A DNA stretch of 64,000 bases from Gammaproteobacteria bacterium (GCA_963575655.1 CAUYTY010000111.1:36207-100206), one strand, 5' to 3'; positions 50,737 through 59,629 are shown, counted from the first letter of the stretch. Numbers and translations: made by a program. Notes: a model not told the origin generated them from the letters alone.

Positions 50737-52854
50737 TTGCCCGTGGTAAAAACGCCGCTTTCTCTGGCCGAGATCACAACTAATCTCGAAACCTGGCTCG
50801 AGGTTGAATTCACCTTCTACAAAGTTGGAGAACTCGCACAGGTCTATGCACAATTTCCGAGGACCGAACAGGATTATCTCCTGGGCTGGATCCGCCGTAT
50901 TGCGACGACCAATATCGAGGTGGCGTGGCGATTTGCAGGGCGGGTTCTGAAGGTGCGCGAGCGTATGGATGCCCGATTAGTCGAAGCCTGGGCGCTCCAT
51001 GCGATGGATGCCTACGATCGGGCGGGATTACGGGCCGCGCTCAAGGTCATTAACGAGGTCGATCAATTCGCTCGATTGTCCCACGTAAAGGCGGTTGGTG
51101 CGCTATTTAGTGATATTTCCGGGGTACTGCTTACCTTTGTGCGGGGCCTATCCGGGCGCTCTCTCAAACTTGCCGAAGGCGATGCTACCTATACCGACTC
51201 GGAAACTCTGTTTCTCCCTGCGGTAATCGCGGAGATGGTGGCGGCAGCGGATAATTTTGCCCTCGCCAAGGCTCAGGTTGCGTTCCTGTGGGCGCAGACG
51301 CGCTTTGGAACATTTCACACTGATCTCGATTCCGTGGTGGCTCGCTTTGAGGATAGCGAACGAGCGTTGCGGTGTTTTCACGCATTAGAATCGATGCGCC
51401 TGGAACACTGTCTAGCGCGTGAACTCCCTGGCCTGCATCGCGAAATGTTGCATCTGCGTGCAACCCTGGGGCAATCGCGTGGTGAGGCGTGGTTACCTTT
51501 CGAGAAAGCCTTGGCAACCCCAGATATCGGTGTAGATGCCTCGCTGAGTCTGCTCCCTGCGGCCTATGTTTTGGGCACACCACCTCGTATCTGTTACGAA
51601 GGGGAGTTCCGGCCGGCAGCGCTGCGGGAGAACCTTGTGAAACGGCAGGTCCGAGAAAAAATGTTATTCCGCGTCAAGCTACGCGAATTGATCAATGAAA
51701 CGCAAAAACAACAAAACTTGGAAGGCATGGAGGCCAAACGCTTCGCGGCAACGCTACAACGTGACCATGGCGTCATGGAGATTGAGTTACTCCTCGATGG
51801 GCTACCAATTGCCCCGCCCGGCGATATGAAGCAACTCATCACCTCGATTGTGCTCGATTTTGGAGAAATCCCCCCCGAGTATCTGTTTCCCGCCGGTGAC
51901 GGAGAATACGATCCACAATTGTTGGCGGGCGCCACAAAAAGTGCCGACGATGTGTGGGAGGGTACCTATCACGAAGAAGGCGCCTTCCTCTATCCAGAAT
52001 GGGATCACGGCCGTCAGCATTACCGCAAGAATTGGGCAGTTGTACGGGAGAAATCCGTTACTCCACTGGCAGATGATTTCGTCACCGCGACACTGACCCA
52101 CCATGCTGGATTGGTGAGACATCTGCGTCGAGTCTTTGAATCGATGCGTGACGAAGACCGCCTGCTTAAACGACAGGAATACGGCGACAATGTGGATATC
52201 GATGCATTGGTGGAGGCCTTGGCCGAAATGAGAGACGGCCGCGAGATGACGGATCGATTATTTACCCGTATGCATCGCACCGAACGGAGCATGGCGGTGA
52301 TGTTTATGGTGGATATGTCGGGATCTACCCGTGGTTGGATCAATGATGCCGAACGTGAATCACTGGTATTACTCTGTGAGTCGCTGGAAATTCTCGGAGA
52401 TATTTACGCGATCTACGGATTCTCGGGTATAACTCGTAAGCGTTGTGAGATCTTCCGGATCAAAACCTTTGATGAGCGCTATTCCATGGAGGTAAAAGGG
52501 CGCATTTCTGGTATCCGCCCGCAAGAATATACCCGCATGGGGTTTGCGATTCGTCACCTATCGAAGCGATTGTTGGAGGTGGAGGCAAAGACGCGGTTGC
52601 TGGTGACCATTTCTGATGGTAAACCAGACGATTATTTTGATGGCTACCGTGGTGGCTACGGTATGGAAGACACCCGTAAGGCCCTGCAAGAATCGATGCG
52701 TGCTGGTATTCATCCATTTTGCATCACCATTGACCGTGAGGCGCGCGATTATTTGCCGCACCTCTACGGCGCTGCAAATTATATCGTCATCGATGACGTA
52801 AAGCAGTTACCGATTAGGGTTGCGGATATCTATCGGCGTTTGACTACCCGCTAA
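50737..52854 (+). CDS. cbbO: Rubisco activation adaptor CbbO (vWA protein)
   Basis: CbbO (705 aa) is the adaptor that joins CbbQ hexamers and recognises Rubisco. The C-terminal von Willebrand A domain has the metal-ion motif FMVDMSGSTRGWIN (DxSxS), then FSGITRKRCE and TISDGKPDDY, and ends near residue 700. The N-terminal part is helical. The start is taken as TTG 50737 (MPVVKTPLS) because of spacing, with GTG 50743 as an alternative. It forms a tight operon with cbbQ. NorD is the main alternative, as for its partner. Confidence 0.83.
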   Translation: MPVVKTPLSLAEITTNLETWLEVEFTFYKVGELAQVYAQFPRTEQDYLLGWIRRIATTNIEVAWRFAGRVLKVRERMDARLVEAWALHAMDAYDRAGLRAALKVINEVDQFARLSHVKAVGALFSDISGVLLTFVRGLSGRSLKLAEGDATYTDSETLFLPAVIAEMVAAADNFALAKAQVAFLWAQTRFGTFHTDLDSVVARFEDSERALRCFHALESMRLEHCLARELPGLHREMLHLRATLGQSRGEAWLPFEKALATPDIGVDASLSLLPAAYVLGTPPRICYEGEFRPAALRENLVKRQVREKMLFRVKLRELINETQKQQNLEGMEAKRFAATLQRDHGVMEIELLLDGLPIAPPGDMKQLITSIVLDFGEIPPEYLFPAGDGEYDPQLLAGATKSADDVWEGTYHEEGAFLYPEWDHGRQHYRKNWAVVREKSVTPLADDFVTATLTHHAGLVRHLRRVFESMRDEDRLLKRQEYGDNVDIDALVEALAEMRDGREMTDRLFTRMHRTERSMAVMFMVDMSGSTRGWINDAERESLVLLCESLEILGDIYAIYGFSGITRKRCEIFRIKTFDERYSMEVKGRISGIRPQEYTRMGFAIRHLSKRLLEVEAKTRLLVTISDGKPDDYFDGYRGGYGMEDTRKALQESMRAGIHPFCITIDREARDYLPHLYGAANYIVIDDVKQLPIRVADIYRRLTTR

Positions 52855-53108
52855 TTCTTCACGGAGAGAGGAGAAAATTGTACTGGGTAACCCAAGTTGC
52901 TACCTATAACCGAATAGACCGCTGTTCTGGTAAGGCTTGTCGGAATCTAAGACACAGGGATGCAATTTACTGATCAAGCAATTCATGGCATCTGGATTCT
53001 CGCAATCCCTGCAGGAATGACGGTTAGAATTGAACCATAGGTAGCCATTTTTGTCAAATATCACTAAATGTAGACAACCTCTTTGGTTTCGCATGATGAT
53101 GAAAGCAA
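52855..53108. repeat. Intergenic element with inverted repeat ends
   Basis: TTGCTACCTAT near 52897 pairs with ATAGGTAGC near 53037, and the CCAAGTTGCTACCTA motif (52892-52906) recurs at 46685-46699. Inside is CGCAATCCCTGCAGGAATGAC, related to the hairpin loop sequences near 10450. This is a non-coding dispersed repeat. Confidence 0.55.
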
Positions 53109-53960
53109 ATGAAAACCATCCCGGATTTTGACGAAGATACCACCACTAAACTTCTCAAGGGGATAGTCATACCGTCTCAGCCGAGTATTCTGCAAAATGC
53201 AATGGCCGAGAAACAACAAGAATATCCAGATTTGAGAAAGATCGCCGCTATCGTATCTAAAGATGTTGCATTATCTGCGGCGATGCTACGTGCGGCTAAT
53301 TCGCCCGCATTTGCCTTACGCAATAAAGTTTCTTCGATTCCCACCGCAGTCATGCTGCTGGGCACCAGAAATGTTATGAGTATCATTACGGGACTCTCTC
53401 TAAGGATGACTTTATCTAAGGGTGGTATGAAACTTGAGCATTTCTGGGAAATAACATCGGATACTGCCGTCGTTTGTTCGGTATTGGCGCAGAAGTTTCA
53501 TGTGATGAACCCAGATCAGGCATATATGTTAGGGCTATTTCACGATTGCGGAATACCTCTAATGATGCAACACTTCAAAGATTATTCGGAGGTATTACAG
53601 AAAGAAAGCGTTGATACCGAGGCGTCTATTACTGAAATAGAAGATAGGTGCTTCAATACCAATCATGCAGTCATCGGTTATTTGATAGCAAGGTCATGGG
53701 GGTTGCCGGATAAAATTAGGGAAACCATATTGTTTCATCACGATGATGAAGAACTTTTTGCCGATCATGATACGACCCAACTGTCTAAGCAAATCGGTCT
53801 TCTGATAATTTCTGAGTATCTGTCGGAACTCTTCCATAGCGCTAGTATAAATGATGCATGGACACGAGTTGGGGGTGATGTAATGAGAATTTATAATTTA
53901 TCCGAGGGTGACGTTCATGATTTAAGTGAGGATATAAGTGATATGTTATCGAATCTGTAA
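53109..53960 (+). CDS. HDOD domain signalling protein
   Basis: The protein has 283 residues and is almost entirely an HDOD (degenerate HD) domain: IPSQPSILQNAM at the start, then DLRKIAAIVSKDVALSAAMLRAANSPAFALRNKVSSIPTAVMLLG, and YMLGLFHDCGIPLM with HD-like residues. Such proteins act in signal transduction, often linked with chemotaxis, c-di-GMP or biofilm control, without known enzyme activity. It stands alone after cbbO, with the intergenic repeat before it. Specific function unknown. Confidence 0.88.
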   Translation: MKTIPDFDEDTTTKLLKGIVIPSQPSILQNAMAEKQQEYPDLRKIAAIVSKDVALSAAMLRAANSPAFALRNKVSSIPTAVMLLGTRNVMSIITGLSLRMTLSKGGMKLEHFWEITSDTAVVCSVLAQKFHVMNPDQAYMLGLFHDCGIPLMMQHFKDYSEVLQKESVDTEASITEIEDRCFNTNHAVIGYLIARSWGLPDKIRETILFHHDDEELFADHDTTQLSKQIGLLIISEYLSELFHSASINDAWTRVGGDVMRIYNLSEGDVHDLSEDISDMLSNL

Positions 53961-53988
53961 TGCTAAATAGTGCCCGGCCGTCTTTTTA

Positions 53989-54060
53989 CAAAACCCAACT
54001 TTAAAACATAAGCAATTCGCGGAAAATTAGGTTGGGCTTCCTTCATCAGTGCAACCTACG
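53989..54060. repeat. Dispersed repeat with inner stem, copy 2
   Basis: This is the partner of 28401-28470, with the identical AACATAAGCAATTCGCGG core and flanking CCCAAC/GTTGGGC arms. It lies between the HDOD gene and a convergent minus-strand gene, where it could serve as a bidirectional stop. Confidence 0.75.
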
Positions 54061-54187
54061 CACTGGCGAGCGGATGTGGCCTTGCCGGAAGCGGTGGGGC
54101 CACATTTCTTTTGAATTGGAATTGGAAGGAGAGGGGGCTAGATTCAGGACTATATCGGAACGGATATTCTGCATGACCTTCATCGTG

Positions 54188-54634
54188 TTAGTGGTGGCGT
54201 CGAAGATTGAAGTGGGCAACGGTTGGTACAATCTCTGAATAGGGCAGAGATTCCAGGTCATAATATTTTGCCAAGGCATCCAGGATCAATTGGTGGACGT
54301 TAGTCACCTCTTTTGTTTTGCTTAGGACTTGTTGCAGACCTTGGAGCCCGCCACACTGAATCTTACTCTCCTTGCCATGAGGGAGTGGATCGTCGGATTT
54401 AATAACTCTGAGGCTGAAGGCGAAATGATTACGTAGTGCCTTACGTAACTCGGAGCAGGTCTGTTGTGCTACGGCGTCGCGGCAGTTGATGGTTTCGCGT
54501 TCGGCTAATAGATGTTTTTCTGTTAATTCACAAGCCACACAATGGGCCAGAATGGCTTTTTCAAAGACGCAGGGTGTGGGATTGATGTTTCGATAGGCTG
54601 CGTGATAGTCGTCTTCGTGGTAGTGGTTGGGCAT
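54188..54634 (-). CDS. Conserved-looking hypothetical protein with clustered Cys
   Basis: I do not recognise the family. The 148-residue soluble protein begins MPNHYHEDDYHAAYRNINPTP, with PCVFEKAILAHCVACELTEKHLLAERETINC (a C-x2-C pair plus others) and C-x2-L-x4 arrangements later (AQQTCSELRKALRNHFAF). The Cys spacing could bind metal or a cluster. It is followed downstream on the same strand by nothing obvious and preceded by the small gene at 54673. Coding is supported by length and codon pattern only. Confidence 0.55.
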   Translation of the reverse strand: MPNHYHEDDYHAAYRNINPTPCVFEKAILAHCVACELTEKHLLAERETINCRDAVAQQTCSELRKALRNHFAFSLRVIKSDDPLPHGKESKIQCGGLQGLQQVLSKTKEVTNVHQLILDALAKYYDLESLPYSEIVPTVAHFNLRRHH

Positions 54635-54672
54635 GATGGTCGATCACTAATTTTTAGGGGCAACGGGGTTGA

Positions 54673-54909
54673 TTATTCGTGCTCCAGCCATTTGGCCAAA
54701 TAGTAGACCCGTACCCCTTCCGACGAACGCGATGGACCAATGACAATGGCGGGGTGTAGGTGTTTTTCTGGATTGGCCTGTGCGCGTGCCTCGGCCTCAC
54801 TGGCCATGGGAATCACCACGCCCTCTGGATAACGTTTACGTTTGATGGAGGGGCTGTGGATGAGCGCTGGAATCTCGCTCACTTGATTAGGGTCGAGAGA
54901 AAATTTCAT
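54673..54909 (-). CDS. Small hypothetical protein
   Basis: A 78-residue protein from ATG 54909 (MKFSLDPNQVSEIPALIHSP). The frame extends 25 codons upstream, but that part looks unconserved. It contains a KRKRYPEG basic patch and ends PSRSSEGVRVYYLAKWLEHE. It lies 38 bases upstream of the Cys-cluster gene, same strand, so the two may form an operon. No function can be given. Confidence 0.45.
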   Translation of the reverse strand: MKFSLDPNQVSEIPALIHSPSIKRKRYPEGVVIPMASEAEARAQANPEKHLHPAIVIGPSRSSEGVRVYYLAKWLEHE

Positions 54910-54991
54910 GTTTGGCTCGCTATTGGTTATCGTTGCAACGACCAATTCTGAATTGAGGACGGTGGTTCTTGAACATCCTCTCAATCACATA

Positions 54992-55182
54992 GTTCCCACG
55001 CTCCGCGTGGGAACGCATCCCGCGACGCTCCCACGTCGCGTGTCTCGAAACACGGCATATCCATTGTGGTAATTCCGTTTCATACGGTCATATACCGCGA
55101 TGACTTCCGACTTGTTCGTGATCCCCACCAATACGCGACACAGGAGCGTCGCGGAATACATTCCCACGCAGAGCGTGGGAAC
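54992..55182. mobile_element. MITE-like element with about 50-bp terminal inverted repeats
   Basis: The left end GTTCCCACGCTCCGCGTGGG (54992-55011, itself a 10-bp hairpin with AAC) continues GCATCCCGCGACGCTCC. The right end, read in reverse complement, is GTTCCCACGCTCTGCGTGGG followed by ATGTATTCCGCGACGCTCC. The two about 50-base arms differ at only a few positions. The about 90-base interior has no coding potential. This hairpin-ended structure is common as an intergenic repeat in many bacteria. It separates the small genes from the HopJ-CysZ gene. Confidence 0.75.
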
Positions 55183-55258
55183 GATGTAAAATTGAAGTTT
55201 TCGGACAGGCACTAATTATCAACCGTTGTATTCCTACCCAGAGGTCGCTTTGCAAGGT

Positions 55259-56332
55259 ATGACCCTCGAACAATTTTTGGAAGGTGTTCGGCGTGGCGAT
55301 GTCGTGACTTTCGATGAGAGTCTGCGAGTCGTTGACGAATACTATCACTACCAGGCTGTTGCTTTTCAGAATGGCACGGTCAACAACACTGCTGGACAAA
55401 ACGAAAACTCTTGCCGATTGTTTGCCTTTGCCCGTCGGCATGGCCTAAACGCGGAGCAAACCTTGCGGCTGTTTGGCGAACACTATCGTAACGTACTCGA
55501 CAATCCGCAAGACAGCAAGCATCCCAACCTACGTGCCTTCATACAACACGGTTGGAGCGGTATCGTTTTTGCAGACGAACCTTTGCGCGCCAAGGTTTGC
55601 GCTAGATTCGATCCCGCCACCCTGAATCATCTCACCTATGTCTTGCGCTGCCTCGGGCAAGGATTTGCGCTATTGGCCAGGCCAGAATTGCGTCACTTCA
55701 TCTGGATGCCGTTGTTGCTGAATTTGTGCCTGTACGCGCTGGGTTTGTGGGCGACCCACCATTATTTCGAGGTTGCCGTAGCCTATTTTCTGCCAGCCTG
55801 GTTGAGCTGGTTGCACTGGTTTCTGTGGCCTTTAGTGGCGGGTGTTTTTATTATTCTGATGTTTTTTAGTTTTACGTTGTTGGTCAATCTGCTGGGGGCT
55901 CCATTTTACGGGATTTTGGCGGAGAAGGTCGCCGTGTTATTGGGTCTACCGCCAGAACCGCGACACGAGGAATCTTGGTGGGGTACCGTTGGGCGCGGTA
56001 TGGTTACAGGATTAGCGCGACTGCGCTATTACGGGGTCCACGTACTGCCGATACTGTTGTTGTTTGTTATCCCGGTAATCAACGTGGTGGCGCCACTATT
56101 GTGGTTGATATTCAACGGTTGGTTTTTGATGCTGGAATATACCTCCTACCCGTTGGAGCGTTATGGTTGCAGTTTTGATGAGCAGCGTCGTTTGTTGGCT
56201 CAGGCACGCATCGCGGGTATTGGTTTTGGGGTGGCGGTGATTTTTGGATTGGCCGTGCCTCTGCTCAACGTACTAATACCGCCAGCGGCTGTGGCGGGGG
56301 CAGTGATCTATATCGCAGGGGCGCGGCGTTGA
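55259..56332 (+). CDS. HopJ-CysZ fusion protein
   Basis: One continuous frame of 357 residues joins two families. Residues about 1-110 (MTLEQFLEGVRRGDVVTFDE, then FQNGTVNNTAGQNENSCRLFAFARRHGL) match the small HopJ-type family, which is normally a stand-alone protein of about 110 residues. From about 120 (LTYVLRCLGQGFALLARPELRHFIW) the rest matches CysZ/EI24, an inner-membrane protein with four membrane segments linked to sulfate uptake. ATG 55259 is the HopJ-type start; TTG 55226 is an in-frame alternative. No frame disturbance is visible at the join. The usual neighbours of cysZ (cysK, zipA) are absent. Confidence 0.85.
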   Translation: MTLEQFLEGVRRGDVVTFDESLRVVDEYYHYQAVAFQNGTVNNTAGQNENSCRLFAFARRHGLNAEQTLRLFGEHYRNVLDNPQDSKHPNLRAFIQHGWSGIVFADEPLRAKVCARFDPATLNHLTYVLRCLGQGFALLARPELRHFIWMPLLLNLCLYALGLWATHHYFEVAVAYFLPAWLSWLHWFLWPLVAGVFIILMFFSFTLLVNLLGAPFYGILAEKVAVLLGLPPEPRHEESWWGTVGRGMVTGLARLRYYGVHVLPILLLFVIPVINVVAPLLWLIFNGWFLMLEYTSYPLERYGCSFDEQRRLLAQARIAGIGFGVAVIFGLAVPLLNVLIPPAAVAGAVIYIAGARR

Positions 56333-56975
56333 ACGGGTTGGATTCCACCTTTAACTTGTTGGGAAGTTGATGATGATCGTATACGTTCTGTGAGAACAGC
56401 CGGAAAGTGATACGGCTGATTACTTGGTGTGACGCCAACCAGTATATCTACGAGATGTTGTCCAGCCCAGCTAACCACTGGCGAGCGATATTTGCGTTCG
56501 GGGATTGGAGAGCTTCAAAGATCGCCAGCGCGTCTTGCAGGTATTTGCGTGCCAGATCTACTTGTTTTAGATCGCTGTAAGTGGCACCGAGATTAGAAAG
56601 CGTTATCCCTTCCCCCGCTTTGTCGCCGATTTCGCGCTGAATGGCGAGACTCTGCTCCCAATAGGTCAACGCCGTCGCATAGTCGCCGCATCTTAATTTG
56701 TTAACGCCAAAATAATTAACAAATCTCCCCTCATTTTTCCGATCGCTCTGTTGTTGTGCAGCGAGAATACCAGTTTCAAGGGCATGCCGATGTTCTATCC
56801 AGTAACCACGGAGATCCAAATAATTAGAAATTGCATCGACCAGTACAATCACCATCGGTCAATTTTTCTGCCTCTTGCATACTTCCAGGATTTGCATGAG
56901 ATGGGGGCGTTCTGCATCCAGTTTTGTGTAACCGACCATACCCTGCCGGCTTTGTTCCCTAGCAAACTTTATGTA

Positions 56976-58119
56976 CTAACCTGCGCGTTGGTTAGGGGAC
57001 AAGCAAGTAAAAATAATCTATTATTAGTCCAACCAAAAAATAAGACATGAAATTGCTAAAATTATGAAAAATTCTGATGGACGTTCTCTCGATCACTCTA
57101 CCCTTGAGTATATAAGGCTTCAAGCAGTAAAAGCTGTACGTAAAGGAATGTCTCCTAGGGAGGTGGGCGAGATTTTCGGTATGCACCGATCGAAGGTGTA
57201 CGAATGGGTGAAGAAGGCAAAAGAGATGGGTCTAGCTACGTTAAATGCGAAACCTGTCCCTGGAAGAAAATCCTTCATCAATGAACAGCAAGAAGGAATA
57301 CTAGTATTCTGGCTGTGCGCATTTACCCCATTGGATTTTGAATTCTCGACAGTCTTATGGACAACTGAAATGATAAAGACATTAATAGAGAGGAAATTTT
57401 CTATTTACATGAGTCGTTCCGCGGTGGGCCGTTTTTTGCGCCGCATTAATTTAACTCCACAACGGCCAGTATATCGTGCGATAGAGAGGGACCAATTTTC
57501 AGTAGATAATTGGATTAACAAAGAGTTTCCTAGAATCAAAGAGTTGGCAAGTAATGAGGGTGCTATAATCTATTTTCTTGATGAGGCTGGGGCGCGCACC
57601 GATTATCACGCGGGTACAACTTGGGGGCTAGAAGGTTTAACTCCCATAATTCCCTCCACTGGTGGACGTTATCGCATAAATATGATCGCTGCGATAACTT
57701 CTGAAGGAAAGATGCATTTCCAAATAGGTCCCTCATCGCTCAATGGTGGTGCGTTTGTTGAATATCTAAAAATTTTGGCTCAAGAGAATTCATGCCCCAT
57801 CTATATTGTAACAGACGGGTATTCTGCCCATCATGCAAAAGTAGTTAAGGAATATCTGGAGACGACAAATGGAAAGGTTAAAATATTCTTTCTTCCCACC
57901 TATTCTCCACACCTTAATCCTGTCGAGCTAGTATGGAGCAATATTAAGACACAAGGAATTGCGCGTCACCTTATTCGTAATGTGGAGGAGTTAAAAAATA
58001 AAGCTACTCAACTTTTAGAGGATTTAAAAAAATCGCCAGAGAAAGTCAGAGAACTTTTTAAAGAAGAATCCGTCCAATATGCTATTTAGCTGGAGTCCCC
58101 TAACCAACGCGCAGGTTAG
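56976..58119 (+). mobile_element. IS630-family insertion sequence (1144 bp) with 25-bp perfect inverted repeats and TA duplication
   Basis: The left end CTAACCTGCGCGTTGGTTAG (56976-56995, continuing GGGAC) is an exact inverted copy of 58095-58119. TA stands on both sides (56974-56975 and 58120-58121), as expected for IS630/Tc1-mariner elements that duplicate a TA target. One transposase gene fills it. Perfect ends and an intact transposase suggest a recent insertion. It interrupts the STAND gene in the opposite orientation. Confidence 0.95.
57064..58089 (+). CDS. IS630-family transposase
   Basis: The transposase has 341 aa. The N-terminal helix-turn-helix (GMSPREVGEIFGMHRSKVYEWVKKAKEMG) is followed by a winged-helix part (SRSAVGRFLRRINLTPQRP) and a DDE catalytic domain: D in IIYFLDEAGARTDY, D in IYIVTDGYSAHH, E in YSPHLNPVELVWSNIK. 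It is a single unbroken frame, unlike IS630 members needing frameshifting. It is more AT-rich than neighbouring chromosomal genes, consistent with transfer. Confidence 0.95.
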   Translation: MKNSDGRSLDHSTLEYIRLQAVKAVRKGMSPREVGEIFGMHRSKVYEWVKKAKEMGLATLNAKPVPGRKSFINEQQEGILVFWLCAFTPLDFEFSTVLWTTEMIKTLIERKFSIYMSRSAVGRFLRRINLTPQRPVYRAIERDQFSVDNWINKEFPRIKELASNEGAIIYFLDEAGARTDYHAGTTWGLEGLTPIIPSTGGRYRINMIAAITSEGKMHFQIGPSSLNGGAFVEYLKILAQENSCPIYIVTDGYSAHHAKVVKEYLETTNGKVKIFFLPTYSPHLNPVELVWSNIKTQGIARHLIRNVEELKNKATQLLEDLKKSPEKVRELFKEESVQYAI

Positions 58120-59191
58120 TAATACGCGGCTATTCGTTCAACGACTTCTTCCGGTACGGGGCAACGCTCCCGCAGATAGGTGCGGATTAGCGCGTGGGTT
58201 ACGGCGTAGTGACCATCGATGCGTGCGAGCATGCCGTAGCCAACTAATTCATTCAGCGGGTGACGCAATTCCATATCCAATAATGCGGGCTGAATGACCA
58301 CCTGACTGACCGGAACAATGGCCAATAGACCGAAGATCGCCAATACCTGACCGGCGTTTTCGCTCAGTTGTTCTAGGCTGCGTGTGAGCAATACATAGAC
58401 GCTTTCGTCGCGGTGTTTGCCATGATTTAGCGCAGCAAGGGGTTGTTGCCTTAGCCAGTCCAGATATTCCGCGCCGGTCTCATCGGTCTCGACCAAATAG
58501 CGCCCAATGAGTCGTACCGCCAATGGCAGCCCACCGACGAGTTCGCAAATACACCGAACTATCGAGTCATCGCTGATTCGGTGACCGCTCCAGGCGTGAA
58601 GTAAGGTCACTGCCTCATTCGGTGGGAGTGGTTTTACGTTATGGGGTTCCGCGACCGCATCCATGCGTTTCCTGCTGGTCACAATCACAGCGCAGTTGCC
58701 GCGAATCTCCAGAACCTTATTCAGATCGCGGGCCTCCTCTGTCCCATCCAAGACAAGCAAGGCGCATTTCCCCGCCAATGCTCGTAACGCCGCGCTGGCG
58801 GCTGTTGGTTGCGGTTCTACTCCGAAGCTGCGTGCAATGTGTTCCAACGCAAGATTCGGGTCAAGCTGTCCATAAAACGTGTGAAAGATGATTCCATCCG
58901 GGAAACGTTTGGGATCCACTTTCCATACGGCCTCCGCCGCCAAGGCGCTCTTGCCAATTCCGCCCGGACCACAGAGCGTTTCTACGCATCCTGGGCGTAG
59001 ATTGTCCAGCAATTGCGCCAATTCGGACTCTCGATCCGTAAAATGTTTGGCGCGAGGTGGACGTTGAAGGGGGATATTGTGCGAAGGGTTACCGACCTGA
59101 TGAATCGTTACCGGACCTGGATTTGTAACAACTATTGCCTGATCGCCAATCTTATCGAATACGTCTCGACTGGCATGAATCTCCTGGGAAG

Positions 59192-59629
59192 TCATGACCA
59201 CTCCGTCCATTTCTCACCACACCAGACAATTGCCTGACCGATGGAGTTTCCTAAAGTGGCTAGCTCCGTGCCGAGTGTGCTCAACCCTTTTAGCGCCTCC
59301 ACCGCACTTTTGAGGCGATCGGCGATTTTCGGTTTATCGGGCTTTGCCTTCTTGAGCAGATTCTCCGCTGACTTGACCTCAGTCACAATCTCATCTCGCT
59401 CGTCCTCGGAGAGTTTGAGCGTAACGAGTTCTTGTTGAATCAGCGTTAACAGTTTGAGGATATCCGCAGATGTGGATTCTGGCGTAATCGTCTGGGCGTA
59501 TTGTTGGGGGTTGATCTGTCGCTGCGTTTGGTCATTGTGGGTGCTTGCGCCGGTGATGACCGTGGCGTGTCTGGCGATGTTCTCGAAATAATCTCGTCCG
59601 GCATGGATGATTCGTTTCTCGTCAGCCAT
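59192..59629 (-). CDS. Small partner of the STAND system
   Basis: This 145-residue soluble protein has no named family that I recognise. Its start MADEKRIIHAGRDYFENIAR, then HATVITG, resembles the opening of the downstream STAND protein (EIHASRDVFDKIGDQAIVVTN). The middle is helical and charged (LTLIQQELVTLKLSEDERDEI, then AENLLKKAKPDKPKIADRLKSAV), as in effector-associated or adaptor helical domains. It ends IGQAIVWCGEKWTEWS, where the TGA overlaps the STAND ATG. This coupling and the shared module suggest the two proteins work together. Function is inferred only. Confidence 0.7.
   Translation of the reverse strand: MADEKRIIHAGRDYFENIARHATVITGASTHNDQTQRQINPQQYAQTITPESTSADILKLLTLIQQELVTLKLSEDERDEIVTEVKSAENLLKKAKPDKPKIADRLKSAVEALKGLSTLGTELATLGNSIGQAIVWCGEKWTEWS

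Larger units (their letters stand above)
56448..59195 (-). pseudogene. STAND ATPase (NB-ARC with TPR repeats), split by an IS630-family insertion
   Basis: The intact front (59195 to 58116, 359 aa) has an N-terminal short module (IHASRDVFDKIGDQAIVVTN), Walker A CGPGGIGKSAL, Walker B LLVLDG, sensor VIVTSRKR and GGLPLAVRL, then a helical/winged part ending VVERIAAYY where the IS right end creates TAA. The rest lies beyond the element: removing the IS and one TA gives IKFAREQSRQG, then LDAERPHLMQILEVCKRQKN, an in-frame TGA at about 56861, then tetratricopeptide repeats to 56448 (YATALTYWEQSLAIQREIGDKAGEGITLSNLG). It would be a sensor-type conflict/immunity NTPase. ATG 59195 overlaps the upstream gene by ATGA. 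Confidence 0.85.

Noticed and set aside
49921..52854. NorQ-NorD (nitric oxide reductase activation) instead of CbbQ-CbbO
   Set aside because: Overall sequence of both proteins fits CbbQ/CbbO better from memory, and no norCB is present. Not excluded, so confidence is reduced.
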